Positions 10,380 through 20,039 of a stretch of DNA of 64,000 bases are shown here, piece by piece. Location: contig OY720636.1 in NCBI GenBank assembly GCA_963169105.1, positions 70,482,123 to 70,546,122 of the forward strand. Direction: 5' to 3'. The notes beneath the pieces are model-generated. The model worked only from the letters and a program-made list of their open reading frames with translations, was not told the origin of the DNA and ran no database searches. This DNA is from Ceriagrion tenellum. Taxonomy: Eukaryota > Arthropoda > Insecta > Odonata > Coenagrionidae. How positions within the stretch are numbered: position 1 is the first letter of the stretch; each line of letters begins with the position of its first letter. Made by a program: the position numbers and the translations under genes.

Positions 10380-11280
10380 GCGCAATCCATCGCGCGGTGC
10401 GGTGGTTACTTCACTGTCGATTTCCGGGCGCGGTGACTGAAATATAAACATGACTGCGGGGCAAAGGAAGCCCTGCGGGGGAATTTCGATCGGGAAACAT
10501 TCACTGGGACGGCCGCTTGGAGCGCAGGCGCGGCTAGGAGACGGACTCGGGGAACGCAATATGGGACGACGGACGGGTGGGGATCGAGAAGTCGAGGCAA
10601 TGGGGGCAGGGTATGGGTAACCCTACTGTCGAGAAATGCGACGCGCCGCGGACGAGATGCACACTACTCACCGATTCCCTTCATCGTCAGTCGCGTGGCC
10701 ACGAATCCGATATCCCTGAAGACCAGGTCCACCGGCTGGTGCACTGTCTCCCCCATGATGACGGCGTCTGGACGGGGTTGGTCCCCGTCGGCGTCTTGTG
10801 CTTGGCCGCGATCCGTTTTTAGCGCCCCGGAACGGCGTGTGGATTCGTTGGGATGCGCTCCTCCAGCTCACGGGAAGATAGGAAGAGCCGTGGCGTCGTC
10901 TTCGCGCTCCGTCACTCGGCGACAGTGCACGACTGAAGGGATGGGAATAGGGGGAACCCTTTGTTGCGAGTTCGTCGGGTGGAGGCCTGTGGGGCGAGGG
11001 GGGACAGTATGGAGGAGAGTGGAAGTAGGGGAGGGACGTTTGGGGGGGGGGGGAAGAAGGCTTCTGCCGCACGGGCGTGTGAAGAGCAGTAAAGCGATTG
11101 GGAGTGGGAGGAGGATGAGAAGGGCGTGTGTGGCGCATTGAGGAGGAGGACTGGGTGGGGGTGGACGTGCAGCGCGCCTGCGTTATCTTTGTGGAGTGGG
11201 TGGAGCGCCACTTTTGAAACGCGGATAGCGACGGAATGTCTCTCCACACGACGGAAGCTAAAGCGCAGTTCTTTTCCAAA
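10380..11280 (-). promoter_or_regulatory. CpG island / probable promoter of the exon at 10672-10756
   Basis: Base composition changes sharply. About 900 bp is GC-rich with frequent CpG, against an AT-rich, CpG-poor background on both sides. The island includes a run of 12 G at 11042-11053. The start-codon exon lies inside it with its upstream part toward higher coordinates, so the island fits a TATA-less promoter and 5' UTR driving minus-strand transcription. I infer the transcription start lies between about 10.8 and 11.3 kb. Long overlapping frames here on both strands (up to 203 codons) follow from the low stop frequency in GC-rich DNA. Confidence 0.6.
10672..10756 (-). CDS. first coding exon, possible ABCG-family transporter N-terminus
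   Basis: On the minus strand an ATG at 10756 with context ATCATGG (A at -3, G at +4) opens 28 codons and then one base before a textbook donor, GTGAGT, at 10671-10666 (phase 1). An in-frame TGA lies upstream with no other ATG between, so this is the first start. The peptide begins MGETVHQPVDLVFRDIGF and ends VATRLTMKGI. The run PVDLVFRD is the pattern that opens the nucleotide-binding domain of ABCG half-transporters (x-V-D-[IL]-x-F-[RK]-D-[LI]). That match is short, so the family call is an inference. Support comes from a certain ABCG gene ending at 58996 on the same strand, because ABCG genes often stand in tandem in insects. The next exon, with the Walker A motif, was not found between 1 and 10671, so the first intron probably runs out of the window. 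Confidence 0.6.
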
Positions 11281-12818
11281 CGATGAGAAAGAGGCTTGAA
11301 AATTTCCTCTCCTTAGTTACATTATATGAACAGCCCATAAAAAGGTTTGACTTGAAAGCCAATAAAAAGTTTGATATGAACAAACCTGATGACCCATTTA
11401 TTGTTATATTTACTGCTGCGAGATCTGGTGGAAATTAAAGGGGTCAGGTGGGGATAGCTGTCCCTCCAGTAGTATTTCGCTCCCTCCCATTAAGCAAGCG
11501 TCCCTGACCGGTTCAATATTTCCCCCCTCCAATAAAATTATGAAAACCCGCTTCTTGTTGCTAGTCATTAGAAATTTAGCGAATGTGTCCTTCTGACTCC
11601 AAAGCCCATGTGTATTTAATCCTATACTCCTTGCCTCATGTTTGGTGTGCCACGTTCAAAAAATTCTGTGGATTGATGAAACCATCGGCGCTATACCACT
11701 TCGGACATTTACATTAAGCTAGACGATTATTCCAATATGTTCCCTTGCGCCTGCTTTGAGTGCTGATGGGGTGAAATCTGTATGCGGTGGACAAGGGAAA
11801 AAGTTAGAGGTAGAGAGCCAAAAAGAAAAACCTCGGGAAGCAGGCAGAGTTGGAGAGATTAAAAAAAAGGGTATTTCGTGTATTAGTCGAGAGAAGGGAA
11901 GAAGTTCCGGACTGATTTAAGCACTCATCAAGCATTGCGTGTCTATTCATAAATTACAAAGATACTGCGTATAACTTTGCAGTTCATGCTTGCACATGGG
12001 TTTTGTAAATATTTTTGGAGTGTGAGATAGGATGTTCAGATAATTATCGATGAAACAACTGGTTTCATTTAATATTGCCCTCGTTAAATTGGACAGTTCG
12101 CTTTTCCGTCTCGTCATTGGGAAATGCCCAAGCATTACCATGAAAGGATCCAATGCTCTTGAAAATTAACACTTTTTTCTGCAATTATGGCTTTATGACC
12201 TTAGTATGACGATAGACCGTGGAGTGGTGTGATACCAATTTTTACGAGCGAATCCATTTGGGAGAGTGAAAGACAAATTTTTATTAATTTGCCTTAATTA
12301 ACTTTGCATTCAACATTTATATTGCAAATGTATCCGACCAAATTTTGGCAGCTAGAGTTACATCAATGGCTTTTCTAGTTATTCGCACTGTCTGGCCATA
12401 TTCAAGATCTTGCTCACTTCGTGTGAAATGCTAATGTTATCATCAAGGACAATAATGATGGGTTGACTGCACCAAAAATTCCTTGTGGTTTCTTCAGTAT
12501 CTTCCAAGTGGTAAAAGTAAATACAAGTTAGCATCTTAATGCATCACTGAAAAATACACTAACTTCACTAACTAACCCATCACCAAATTTGAAAATATAC
12601 GGAGCACTATTTAAGGGACTGGCAAGCATCAAGCGGACAGTCCGAAGGTTCCCGGACGAACGACGACAAATAGGTGTTATTTCTCTCTATTTAGGCCACG
12701 TCTAAAGCTCGCCAAAAGCATTCGGGACACTGCGCGGATTGATTTAATTCACTTAATCAGCGAAATACAATGGGAATCCCTGAGTTTTGTAAAAATAACT
12801 TACCAGCGAACAGTAACT
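11281..12818. other. no recognisable feature
   Basis: AT-rich sequence after the CpG island. Only short frames occur and none is recognisable. Confidence 0.4.
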
Positions 12819-13082
12819 TTGAAAACAGAAACTTCAGGAGGAAGTGGGGTTCCGTACCAGTTGGGCCTTTTCATATTCGAACTTATGAAAACAAGGAAAC
12901 CGTTGTATCTCTATGGTAACATTATTCTAAACAAAGATAACAAAGTGAGGACATGTGTCATGGAAAATTTACATATACCGCCTCACCGTACAGTATTGTT
13001 TCACAAATCATTTCTGGTAATCTTATTTGATGTGTGGAAAAAGCTACCACATAAAAATGTAACATCAATCAATTTATTCTAA
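12819..13082 (+). mobile_element. LINE 3' tail fragment (Jockey/CR1-like)
   Basis: An 87-codon plus frame ends NLHIPPHRTVLFHKSFL followed by VILFDVWKKLPHKN and VTSINLF. The order [NL]-x-[IV]-P-x-H-R-T-x-x-x-x-[KN]-S-F-x-V, then W-x-x-LP-x-x-[IV], closes many insect non-LTR reverse transcriptases of the Jockey/CR1 type. It stands alone without a reverse transcriptase domain, so it is a 5'-truncated copy. The residues before about codon 35 are not recognisable. Confidence 0.55.
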
Positions 13083-13431
13083 AACATATTTTTATCACAT
13101 AGTAGATGAAATTTTTTAATAATTATTATACAACATGATATAAGTGGAAATAAATAATAATCTTAAATTTTAAACTTGTTGATATTATGTAAATAAGTGG
13201 AACATGTTAATTCGCCAATAATCAACTGGTGCAGAGCCCGAGAAGAGTTTATAAATGTTAATTTGTATTTACATCCCTAATAATGTGTACCATTAATACG
13301 TGTAAATAATAGCTGTTAGCACACACATTTCATATGATATATATGAAAATATTCTTGGAAAATATTGATTATTTTTATGTATTGTAAGTTTTTTTGGTTT
13401 GGTGAGTTTTTTACATTCCATAGTTCCAGCC

Positions 13432-13990
13432 TTAAAGTAGTTTGAGCGAAATATCATTTTACCTAGAAATCAATGAATTTGGTTTTAATTTAAAGAAAAA
13501 TGTATCACCCTTCCCTTGACACCAAAAATTCAACCCCTTACCACATATCTTTCCGAGATATTTGCCAAAAAATACCAGCCCTTTCATATGGGAAATGGTA
13601 CGTGTTTGCACTTCAGAGAGACCTCTTATTACAAATGAGGCATTTCCTACTCTTCGATCTCGTCAAAAAATCAAGTGTGTAGTTTGTGTGTTTTCTCTAC
13701 TATTTTTGAAAATTAATCATATTGTCACCGCAATACATTCTTCGGGATCACGATAAACCTTCCGTTTTGTTGGAGTTTGAAATGTACCGCGTGAAAAAAA
13801 TGAGTCAAGTTAAAGACTTATTTAGATCTTTTCATTTGATTACTTACAATGTCTGTCATGTAAAGCAATATTAATGCACCATTAATAATGAAATATTTAA
13901 TTCGTGTGTCTCAGCTGGTGAAATTAATTAGTATAATTCGTATATGGTCTCTATTATGATTAGGGAAATATCTCGCCCGCACTGCTTTAA
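13432..13990 (+). mobile_element. TIR element family 'Q', copy A
   Basis: A 559-bp segment flanked by TTAA at 13432-13435 and 13987-13990. The inward-reading termini are AAGTAGTTTGAGCGAAATAT and AAGCAGTGCGGGCGAGATAT, an imperfect inverted repeat of about 20 bp. The interior shares long stretches with copies at 31893-32449 (minus), 35780-36868 (minus, interrupted) and 45409-45862 (plus), including ATCAATGAATTTGGTTT near the left end and TATATGGTCTC near the right end. It has no coding capacity, so it is a non-autonomous DNA transposon family. Confidence 0.75.
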
Positions 13991-14559
13991 CTATGTAAAA
14001 CTATTTCATAATGTTCAGGAATTTACAAAAACTTAGCAAGTATTACGAAGAATATTTATTGGACGATCCTGATGATTTCAGCTAGTTGACGTAACCGGTC
14101 GACCAATTAAAATTCTACGAAAAACTTACAAATTTTTGTCAACTACCGAACAATAAGTTTTTTTAATATATCTATATATTAGTGGTTGTAGAATGCATCA
14201 TTTTGCCCCATAGCAGGAAAATCTCCAAATAAAATAAATATTTCCTTATTTTAACGTAAATCATTGGGAAAATGACAGTTGTCTCTCCTGTTTGTACGGG
14301 TGTTTAGAGCATTTTTATGGGTGAAACTGAAATATTTAACAACTTGGAAGTAGCTGAGAGAGTCATTTATGCTCAATATTGAAACATAAAGGCATATGGA
14401 AACGTTTGAACTTATGTCATGACTTCTTCAGTCGTTGATGCCATTTTACGAGGCATTAGGTACGAAGGGTCTTATGAGAACTCATCAGAGGCGATTTAAA
14501 ATCTTAAGAGAGCCAAACGGTTATGTTGCGAAGTCTTTAAGTCATTCTAGTCATAACTA
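13991..14559. other. no recognisable feature
   Basis: AT-rich spacer without supported content. Confidence 0.4.
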
Positions 14560-15012
14560 ATGGCACCTGCATGCCCGTTGTTCCGCTACAAACCGGCCGG
14601 CGGAGTATTACACTTCAAAATTTTTCGTCACTACATCTCAGTGTGTCTCATGAAAAATACTGGGCGTCTGTGTACAACAAAGTTTTTTACATCAGTGAAA
14701 ATTACATTACGACATTTTTTCAGATGGCCACATGACATCAAATTCAGTCGAATGAGAGATAACTTAATCATTGAGAAAAATCGGATTGGTAAAACAGTAA
14801 CGTTTATGTATGGCGATCATTCCATGTTCAAATTTACATTACTCGCGGCACTCCAGTTTATTTTTAGAACCACGGGGACAATAATGCTCATAAAGTCTTT
14901 CTATCTTAATGTCTTACGAGTGTACGTATATACTAGATTTTATCATTTATCTTCAGGCGATGTAACCATAAAGTTAGGAGAAGGTGCATCGAATGCTGAC
15001 GAAAGTGAGTAG
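14560..15012 (+). CDS. unrecognised 150-codon ORF
   Basis: An open frame of 150 codons from ATG to TAG. This is long for an AT-rich background. The translation is basic in its middle part and has one moderately hydrophobic stretch (about residues 85-110), but I recognise no domain or transposon motif. There is no evidence of splice sites, a promoter or codon bias. It lies just left of the long-TIR element at 15111. A chance frame or a relic of a mobile element remains the likeliest explanation. Confidence 0.15.
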   Translation: MAPACPLFRYKPAGGVLHFKIFRHYISVCLMKNTGRLCTTKFFTSVKITLRHFFRWPHDIKFSRMRDNLIIEKNRIGKTVTFMYGDHSMFKFTLLAALQFIFRTTGTIMLIKSFYLNVLRVYVYTRFYHLSSGDVTIKLGEGASNADESE

Positions 15013-15110
15013 GATTCTGACTGTTTGAGTTTTCTTCTCATCAGACTGCCGGTATCTTCATCTACGTGGATGCTAATTTCAACTGTTTTCGAGCCAAGAT
15101 TTTTTAGTTA

Positions 15111-16123
15111 ACGCCTTTTATACGTACAAATCTTGGCTTTAAAGGAATACGATTATAAGTTGACAACTAGTAGAACTACCAGTAGATGACAATTGGCAGC
15201 TATAATTGCAAGATGTAGTAGTTCTGGCGGCTTCGATTCGATTAAAATATCTTGGCACCAAAATTCGTCCTTTTTTCTCGGGTTATTATCTTACGTTTTC
15301 ATTATATTCTTATAATTCCTCTGTACTAGTTTTTACTCGATCTTAAAGCACTAAAAGGGTCTATGGGTGTGTTAAAAGATATAATATGTCGCCTTGAATT
15401 ATATCGCTTGAGGAAACTGCGGTTCGAATCGAGCTTAAATGTATGTCAAGCGCGAAACTAATTTTCGGAATGGGGAGTTTGAATTTCAATGACAGTAATA
15501 ATTTATTCTTCCAGCGGTAGGAAATGTCTACATAACTTTGTCACAATAAATATTAAAAAGACAAACAACGATAACAAATCGCAATTCGATATTTCACAAC
15601 GTGATGCATCACCACACACAAATGTGCAAAATTACTACATTTCTGAATCAGTGGACTCCATAACTTCAATCACAGAGTGTAAATACCTTTTCAAAATATT
15701 ATTTTACTTTCTTCTTAAAATATGATGGGGAATAAATAGATTTTATAGATATTTGTAGTTTGTTGTTCGCAGTTGAATGGAAGCAGAATAACAGGGTCCA
15801 CGTAACGAGAGGGAAGATGTGTGCTAATCGATATGAATAAAGGGTGCTGCAACATGATTAGTAGTCGTGATACTCAGAATTGGATCAAAAGATCACAGAT
15901 ACAAAAGAGTACAGTGGAATTATAAGAATATAATGAAAACGTAAGACAATAACCCGAGAAAAAGGACGAATTTTGGTGCCAAGATATTTTAATGGAATCG
16001 AAGCCGCCAGAACTACTACATCTTGTAATTATAGCTGCCAATTGTCATCTATTGGTATTTCTACTAGTTGTCAACTTATAATCGTACTCCTTTAAAGCCA
16101 AAATTTGTACGTATAAAAGTTTT
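15111..16123. mobile_element. long-TIR foldback element, about 1.0 kb
   Basis: Arms of about 220 bp at 15111-15335 and 15904-16123 are reverse complements at high identity, from the ends (CTTTTATACGTACAAA) through ACGAATTTTGGTGCCAAGAT to CTGTACT at the inner edge. The centre of about 570 bp is unrelated and includes a 78-codon plus frame (15489-15725) with no recognisable product. This is the architecture of a foldback or MULE-like non-autonomous DNA transposon. A target duplication could not be fixed by eye. Confidence 0.8.
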
Positions 16124-16914
16124 ACAATACAGACACATATCAGTATAAATTTTAGGGGAGAGTAAGGCTTTTGGCGGCAGCAAAAAGGGGTTTACCGATG
16201 GAACTCTAAACGTGGCTTTGACAGCTTATTTTTTAACTCTGTCTGAAACTGTGGGGCTACCCCAGAACATCATTGCAAAAGATAAAAATTGAGTACAAGT
16301 GAGTACAAACAGTGAGTACAAAAAAGTGAGATAGCACAATATAATGCAAATTTAGCACAATGTATTTCAATTTTAAGTGTGAAAGGAGACTATGGGAGCA
16401 AGCTTTCGGATCATGAAAATATACATGGATGCTTTATTTATAATTTTATTCAAATGAGCAGATCAACTGATGTCCTAGGCTGCACGGAGGCCAAACATTT
16501 AGTAAGAGTGGCCTAAAGTAAGTGATTGGTCATGAGAGGAATGTGATTAGTAGCAGTTATTTTGATATAAAAATGGAAAAGGGCAGTTTAATGCTCATTG
16601 ATAACTAAACTAGTCTCATTAAGCCACTTAAGCATTACTTCACCGTGGAATATATATACGTCATCGGGTCAACCTTGTCCGTAACCGAGATTAAGATGGA
16701 AGTGTTGTCTGCATGTGGGATCGTATAGTATTGTAACAACTTAGTAGGGAGATCATTAAGTAAGAGAAGGAGTATTATCATCGCGCAATATGAAACACCT
16801 TGCTAGTGGTCATTTAGTTTTAAAGGTTATAAGTAATTACATTCATCCACAACGGTAAGTGTTCTTTCCGCTGTGCATCTCACTGAACATAGCTATAATT
16901 ATTATGCAATAAAT
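16124..16914. other. no gene seen; short GAGTACAA direct repeats
   Basis: Three GAGTACAA-type direct repeats at about 16291-16322. No gene or mobile element is recognisable. Confidence 0.4.
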
Positions 16915-17095
16915 ATTGTGGAAGAGGAGGGTAGGAAGAGGAGGGTAGGAAGACCCGAAGTTAGATGGAAGGATGAGGTAGGATAAGACCTAACAGAGAA
17001 AGGGTGGAAGGAGGAGGAAGCCCCCAACAGAGAGGAATTGAGGGAAAGATTAGAGAAAGTTAATGCCCACCCAACATGGGATTGGAATTAAAGCA
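16915..17095 (+). mobile_element. LINE C-terminal tail fragment
   Basis: The plus strand reads GRRGRPEVRWKDEVG, a stop, then DLTEKGWKEEEAPN, REELRERLEKVN and AHPTWDWN. This fits the R-G-RP-x-x-RW-x-D-x-V-x-x-DL ... PT-x-W tail of insect LINE polyproteins. The in-frame TAA and the lack of an upstream domain mark it as a decayed, 5'-truncated copy. A 13-bp unit (GAGGAGGGTAGGAA) is duplicated at its start. Confidence 0.6.
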
Positions 17096-17218
17096 AAGTA
17101 AAAGTATAAAAAGAAGGTAGTAAGTTAAACTTTAACGGCCATTACTACTAAGTTGGCAAACTTTTCCTTTGTAGTAGGCTGCATTTTCTTGGGATTTCAC
17201 CGCGTTGTTGTTTTTGAT

Positions 17219-17259
17219 GACAACGGTTTCGCCCGCGTTCCAGCAGGCGTCTTCAGGTC
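17219..17259 (-). ncRNA. hammerhead-like ribozyme motif in a PLE pseudo-LTR (minus)
   Basis: Read from 17259 on the minus strand: GAC (helix I), core CTGAAGA, one spacer base, helix II GCCTGC/GCGGGC (6 bp with one G-T wobble) with loop TGGAAC, core GAAA, the short CCGTT segment and then GTC (helix I partner). The order and core bases match type I hammerheads of Penelope-like elements. Helix III is almost absent and there is an extra base before helix II, so activity is uncertain, perhaps possible only as a dimer. Confidence 0.6.
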
Positions 17260-17371
17260 GAAGTGTTGATACCGGAGAATGGACGACTTTACATAGCCCT
17301 GGCGACCTTTCACTTTTTGACGCCAATTTCTTTCTTCTGCCGTGATTGGTCCGTTTGTTTAAAGAGTCTTC

Positions 17372-17412
17372 GACCTGAAGACGCCTGCTGGAACGCAGGC
17401 AAAACCGTTGTC
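17372..17412 (+). ncRNA. hammerhead-like motif in a PLE pseudo-LTR (plus, core mutated)
   Basis: This is the same layout as the inverted mate at 17219-17259, with a fully paired helix II GCCTGC/GCAGGC. However, the second core box reads AAAA instead of GAAA (first A at 17401), which removes the conserved G12. It is likely inactive. It lies 35 nt upstream of the PLE start codon. Confidence 0.6.
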
Positions 17413-17446
17413 ATAAAAAACAACAACGCGGTGAAATCCCAAGAAA

Positions 17447-17911
17447 ATGCAGCCTACTACAACAGAGCACCGCGGAAGCCTACGCACCAACTTTATTCGC
17501 CTCTATGGGGAGGGAATCCACAGGAAGACGAGGAGATTTGAGACACTAAGGAAGAAGAAGGAAACACTTCTTTCTTCATTAGCGTTTCTACAAAGATGCC
17601 GGGACACAGACACACTGCCAACTTGTGTCATGCTGAAACATCATCTGAAGACACCAAAAGCAAGGAGAAACCTTCGCCGTGCCAGCGAAGCCCTCCTCAG
17701 AGAAAGGATAGACTATACCCGTCAGTCACTCCACCACTGCACTGAAGATTTATATCGCCTCCACTTGGAATTGAGCCTTCACCTTAAAGTCTCCGACTGG
17801 GACACTTTGGACAGGATATGGATTCGAGGGGATGTTGCACTGTCTTCTTGCGTCATGCGTGAAAGGAAAGTGATTGAAAAAATGTGTACCTCCTGCAAGT
17901 TTCGGGATTAA
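17447..17911 (+). pseudogene. PLE N-terminal domain, truncated ORF
   Basis: This 154-codon frame starts inside the pseudo-LTR itself (ATG at 17447). It contains a basic, helical region: RRFETLRKKKETLLSSLAFL, QRCRDTDTLPTCVMLKHH, LKTPKARRNLRRASEALL, then LHLKVSDWDTLDRIW. An L-rich helix, a cysteine in F-L-x-x-C-R and a later D-W-D-x-L-x-R-I element are typical of the N-terminal region preceding the reverse transcriptase in Penelope-like elements. It ends KMCTSCKFRD at a TAA where related elements would continue, and no reverse transcriptase follows. I regard it as a broken retroelement gene. Confidence 0.7.
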
Positions 17912-17930
17912 CTTGGTGGAAAAGTGATAC

Positions 17931-18244
17931 ATGAAACTAAATATTGCTTTGTAATTTTCACATTGGTTAATTAATGTCGACCATAGTTTTGACAAAATTA
18001 TGTCATTATCGAGGTACCCTTTCTTGCTTTAATCCCCCATGTATACATACTGAAGGTGGATTGGGAGAGGCGAGGGAGAGAGGTTGGGGGAGAAGATGAG
18101 GTTGAAAAGGAAGAGACGGAGGGTGGGAGGAAGGATGTTAATTCGTGTACAACCTGATTTAATTCTTAGAACTTTACACAATGATGTAATACGTAAGTCT
18201 CATTCCTTTACTCCATTCACTACATGTAATTACATACGCACATG
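17931..18244. other. no recognisable feature
   Basis: Short purine-rich patch (18052-18140). Nothing else is seen. Confidence 0.4.
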
Positions 18245-18604
18245 TTAGTTGAATAACTCATCTGCATATAGTTTTAGAAATTCCCTTGCCATCACACAGA
18301 CCTTCTGGCGGTCTTGAATTTCCAAGAAGCTCTTTCCCGAGGAAAACTTTAGGGATCGTGGCACTTGCGTAGCTGGGAATATCCGAAGACGTATCCGCTC
18401 TTTTTTCACGCATATACCGTTGTCATTTGCTATCATTGATTGGTGAAGGTTCTCGAATGAGATTGTTAAAATCGTAGCATTTGCGTCGCCGGGAATGTCC
18501 GAAGAGGCTCCCGCCTGTTTTTTTTTCTTGTGGCAATCTTTGTCATGAGACTTAATTGAATGTTGGAGGCTCATGAGTGAGAATCTTTCCTGTGTCATTA
18601 ACAT
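18245..18604 (-). CDS. unrecognised ORF spanning a tandem duplication of about 118 bp
   Basis: A 119-codon minus frame. At DNA level, 18349-18465 and 18466-18590 are diverged tandem copies sharing patterns such as TTGCGT-GC-GGGAAT-TCCGAAGA. The frame stays open through both copies, so the protein shows a matching internal repeat: HKKKKQAGASSDIPGDANAT aligns with VKKERIRLRIFPATQVP. I recognise no domain. Possible readings are a relic exon with repeated modules or a two-unit minisatellite that happens to be open. Confidence 0.2.
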   Translation of the reverse strand: MLMTQERFSLMSLQHSIKSHDKDCHKKKKQAGASSDIPGDANATILTISFENLHQSMIANDNGICVKKERIRLRIFPATQVPRSLKFSSGKSFLEIQDRQKVCVMAREFLKLYADELFN

Positions 18605-18889
18605 AGGTCACAAACTAAAGAAGAGAGGTATATTTCCGCCCCATGCCGTTCCCTACTTGACGGATGAGGATGAATGAGGATAATTCAAACCTTCTAATGT
18701 TGGCGAAATTAGTCTTCACGTGTATTTGAACTTTTGATCCCGCGATTCACAGGCATCGCCCATATTTTTTTTGCTGTATTTCATTAGTAACTGTTCCTAC
18801 CGTTAAACGCTGCTTTTTATCGACTCGCGACATCATTCCGGAAAATCTCTCACGATAAACATGGTCTCGTGTGATTTTTTTGCAGACCA

Positions 18890-18978
18890 CGGCTACCAGC
18901 TTGTCATAGTGACAGTACACAGTAGATAGACATAGTGACACGGTTACCAGCTTGTTACCAGCTTGTCACCAGCTTGTA
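18890..18978. repeat. short tandem repeat, ACCAGCTTGT-type units
   Basis: At least four imperfect copies of a 10-11 bp unit ACCAGCTTGTC/T lie between 18893 and 18978. The first is separated from a cluster of three by about 45 bp. Confidence 0.7.
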
Positions 18979-20039
18979 TTTAGCTGTGAATGAGACTTTA
19001 ATCACTGCTAACTTTATGCGAAGTATTGAACATACTAACTCTTTGATCGAAGATTCCGCATTTATAAAGAAAAAATTAATAATGACATACCGATGATGGC
19101 GAAAAGCAATGAACGGCAATCTTATGTCGATGCGGATGCCGAACCGAGGTCACCCGTGGTACTTGGGAGTCTCAGGTTATCGTACTAAGTTTGGGCGTAA
19201 AGCAAGACATAACATAAATGTTTTTTTCATGTTATACCAGATGGATGGTAGGTTTTTTGAAGAGTTCTCATCCTAATGTCCCAAATTCTGGCACATATTT
19301 CCGTTTTCCTTTCTATCGATCATCCGCCATTATATCTCTCTTAAATTTCACGCATTTCTCTCCTCTCCTTATTTCGACTGAATTGCCAACCTTTCCCTTC
19401 CTCTTCCACGCTTCCCCAGTGTCCTCCCCTCTACTACCCTCTTCAGCACTCCCTCTCCTTTCAATACGTTCTCCATCTCTTCTCCCTCCTCTAAACCTCC
19501 ATATCCTTTCCTACCGTAACCAATTCCTCATTTATCATTCTCGCCGCCCAGCTCACCCTTTCCATCGTACCCCGAACTCACATCTGAAACGCCGGTCAAA
19601 GTCTTTGTACATCCTCCCTTCGCAATTTCTAAGTAAGAGTTTTCACCATGTCTAAGCGTCTTTTTTTCTAGCCCCCCGTCTCATCTATTCCCTCTCACTT
19701 CTTTGATTCCCATTTCGATCAGGTTAAGCCTGGAATGCCAAACGTTGCGAGTTTTACTTCCCTGGACTTGGACTTGTAGAGTCCGTCCAAAACAAAAGCG
19801 AAGGAGGCAGTCGTAGATGTTGCCAGTCAATAAACACTTTCAATTTCGTTTTGAGGAGTGGAATGTCGTAACTGAAGGTTTTATGATGGAATGGATGCTT
19901 GCAGGAAGGTCTCGTGATGAAGGTACCCTCGTCTAAATCATGTTGTTGTAAGTTGTCCAAAATGCAATGCCTCGTCGCTGGCGTTGTATTCATTCATCTC
20001 TCTTTGCAGACGTTATTTGCTTCTCATTATAGGAGCTGC
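18979..20039. other. no gene; pyrimidine-rich tract
   Basis: The plus strand is strongly C/T-rich from about 19330 to 19660. This gives a 145-codon frame (19218-19655) of low-complexity S/P/F/L composition that I take as compositional. No other feature. Confidence 0.4.

Larger units (their letters stand above)
17130..17930 (+). mobile_element. Penelope-like element, 5' end with inverted pseudo-LTRs
   Basis: A repeat of about 110 bp at 17150-17260 (minus orientation) is mirrored at 17370-17462 (plus orientation). Each contains a hammerhead-like motif followed by a purine-rich AAAAACAACAACGCGGTGAA tract. The right copy leads straight into an ORF with the PLE N-terminal domain (17447-17911). 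Inverted or tandem pseudo-LTRs carrying hammerhead motifs are characteristic of Penelope-like elements. The reverse transcriptase and GIY-YIG domains are absent, so this is a 3'-truncated or rearranged copy. Confidence 0.75.

Noticed and set aside
10695..11141. 148-codon plus frame in the CpG island
   Set aside because: Antisense to the start exon, G/R-rich composition, no recognisable domain.
10668..11279. 203-codon minus frame in the CpG island
   Set aside because: Open because stop codons are rare in GC-rich DNA. Its frame differs from the Kozak/donor-supported exon, and the translation is low-complexity S/P/R/H.
17263..17541. 92-codon plus frame across the PLE pseudo-LTR
   Set aside because: It reads through the hammerhead-like motif. 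The PLE N-terminal domain lies in another frame starting at 17447.
19218..19655. 145-codon plus frame
   Set aside because: It follows a pyrimidine-rich tract; the S/P/F/L-rich translation is compositional.
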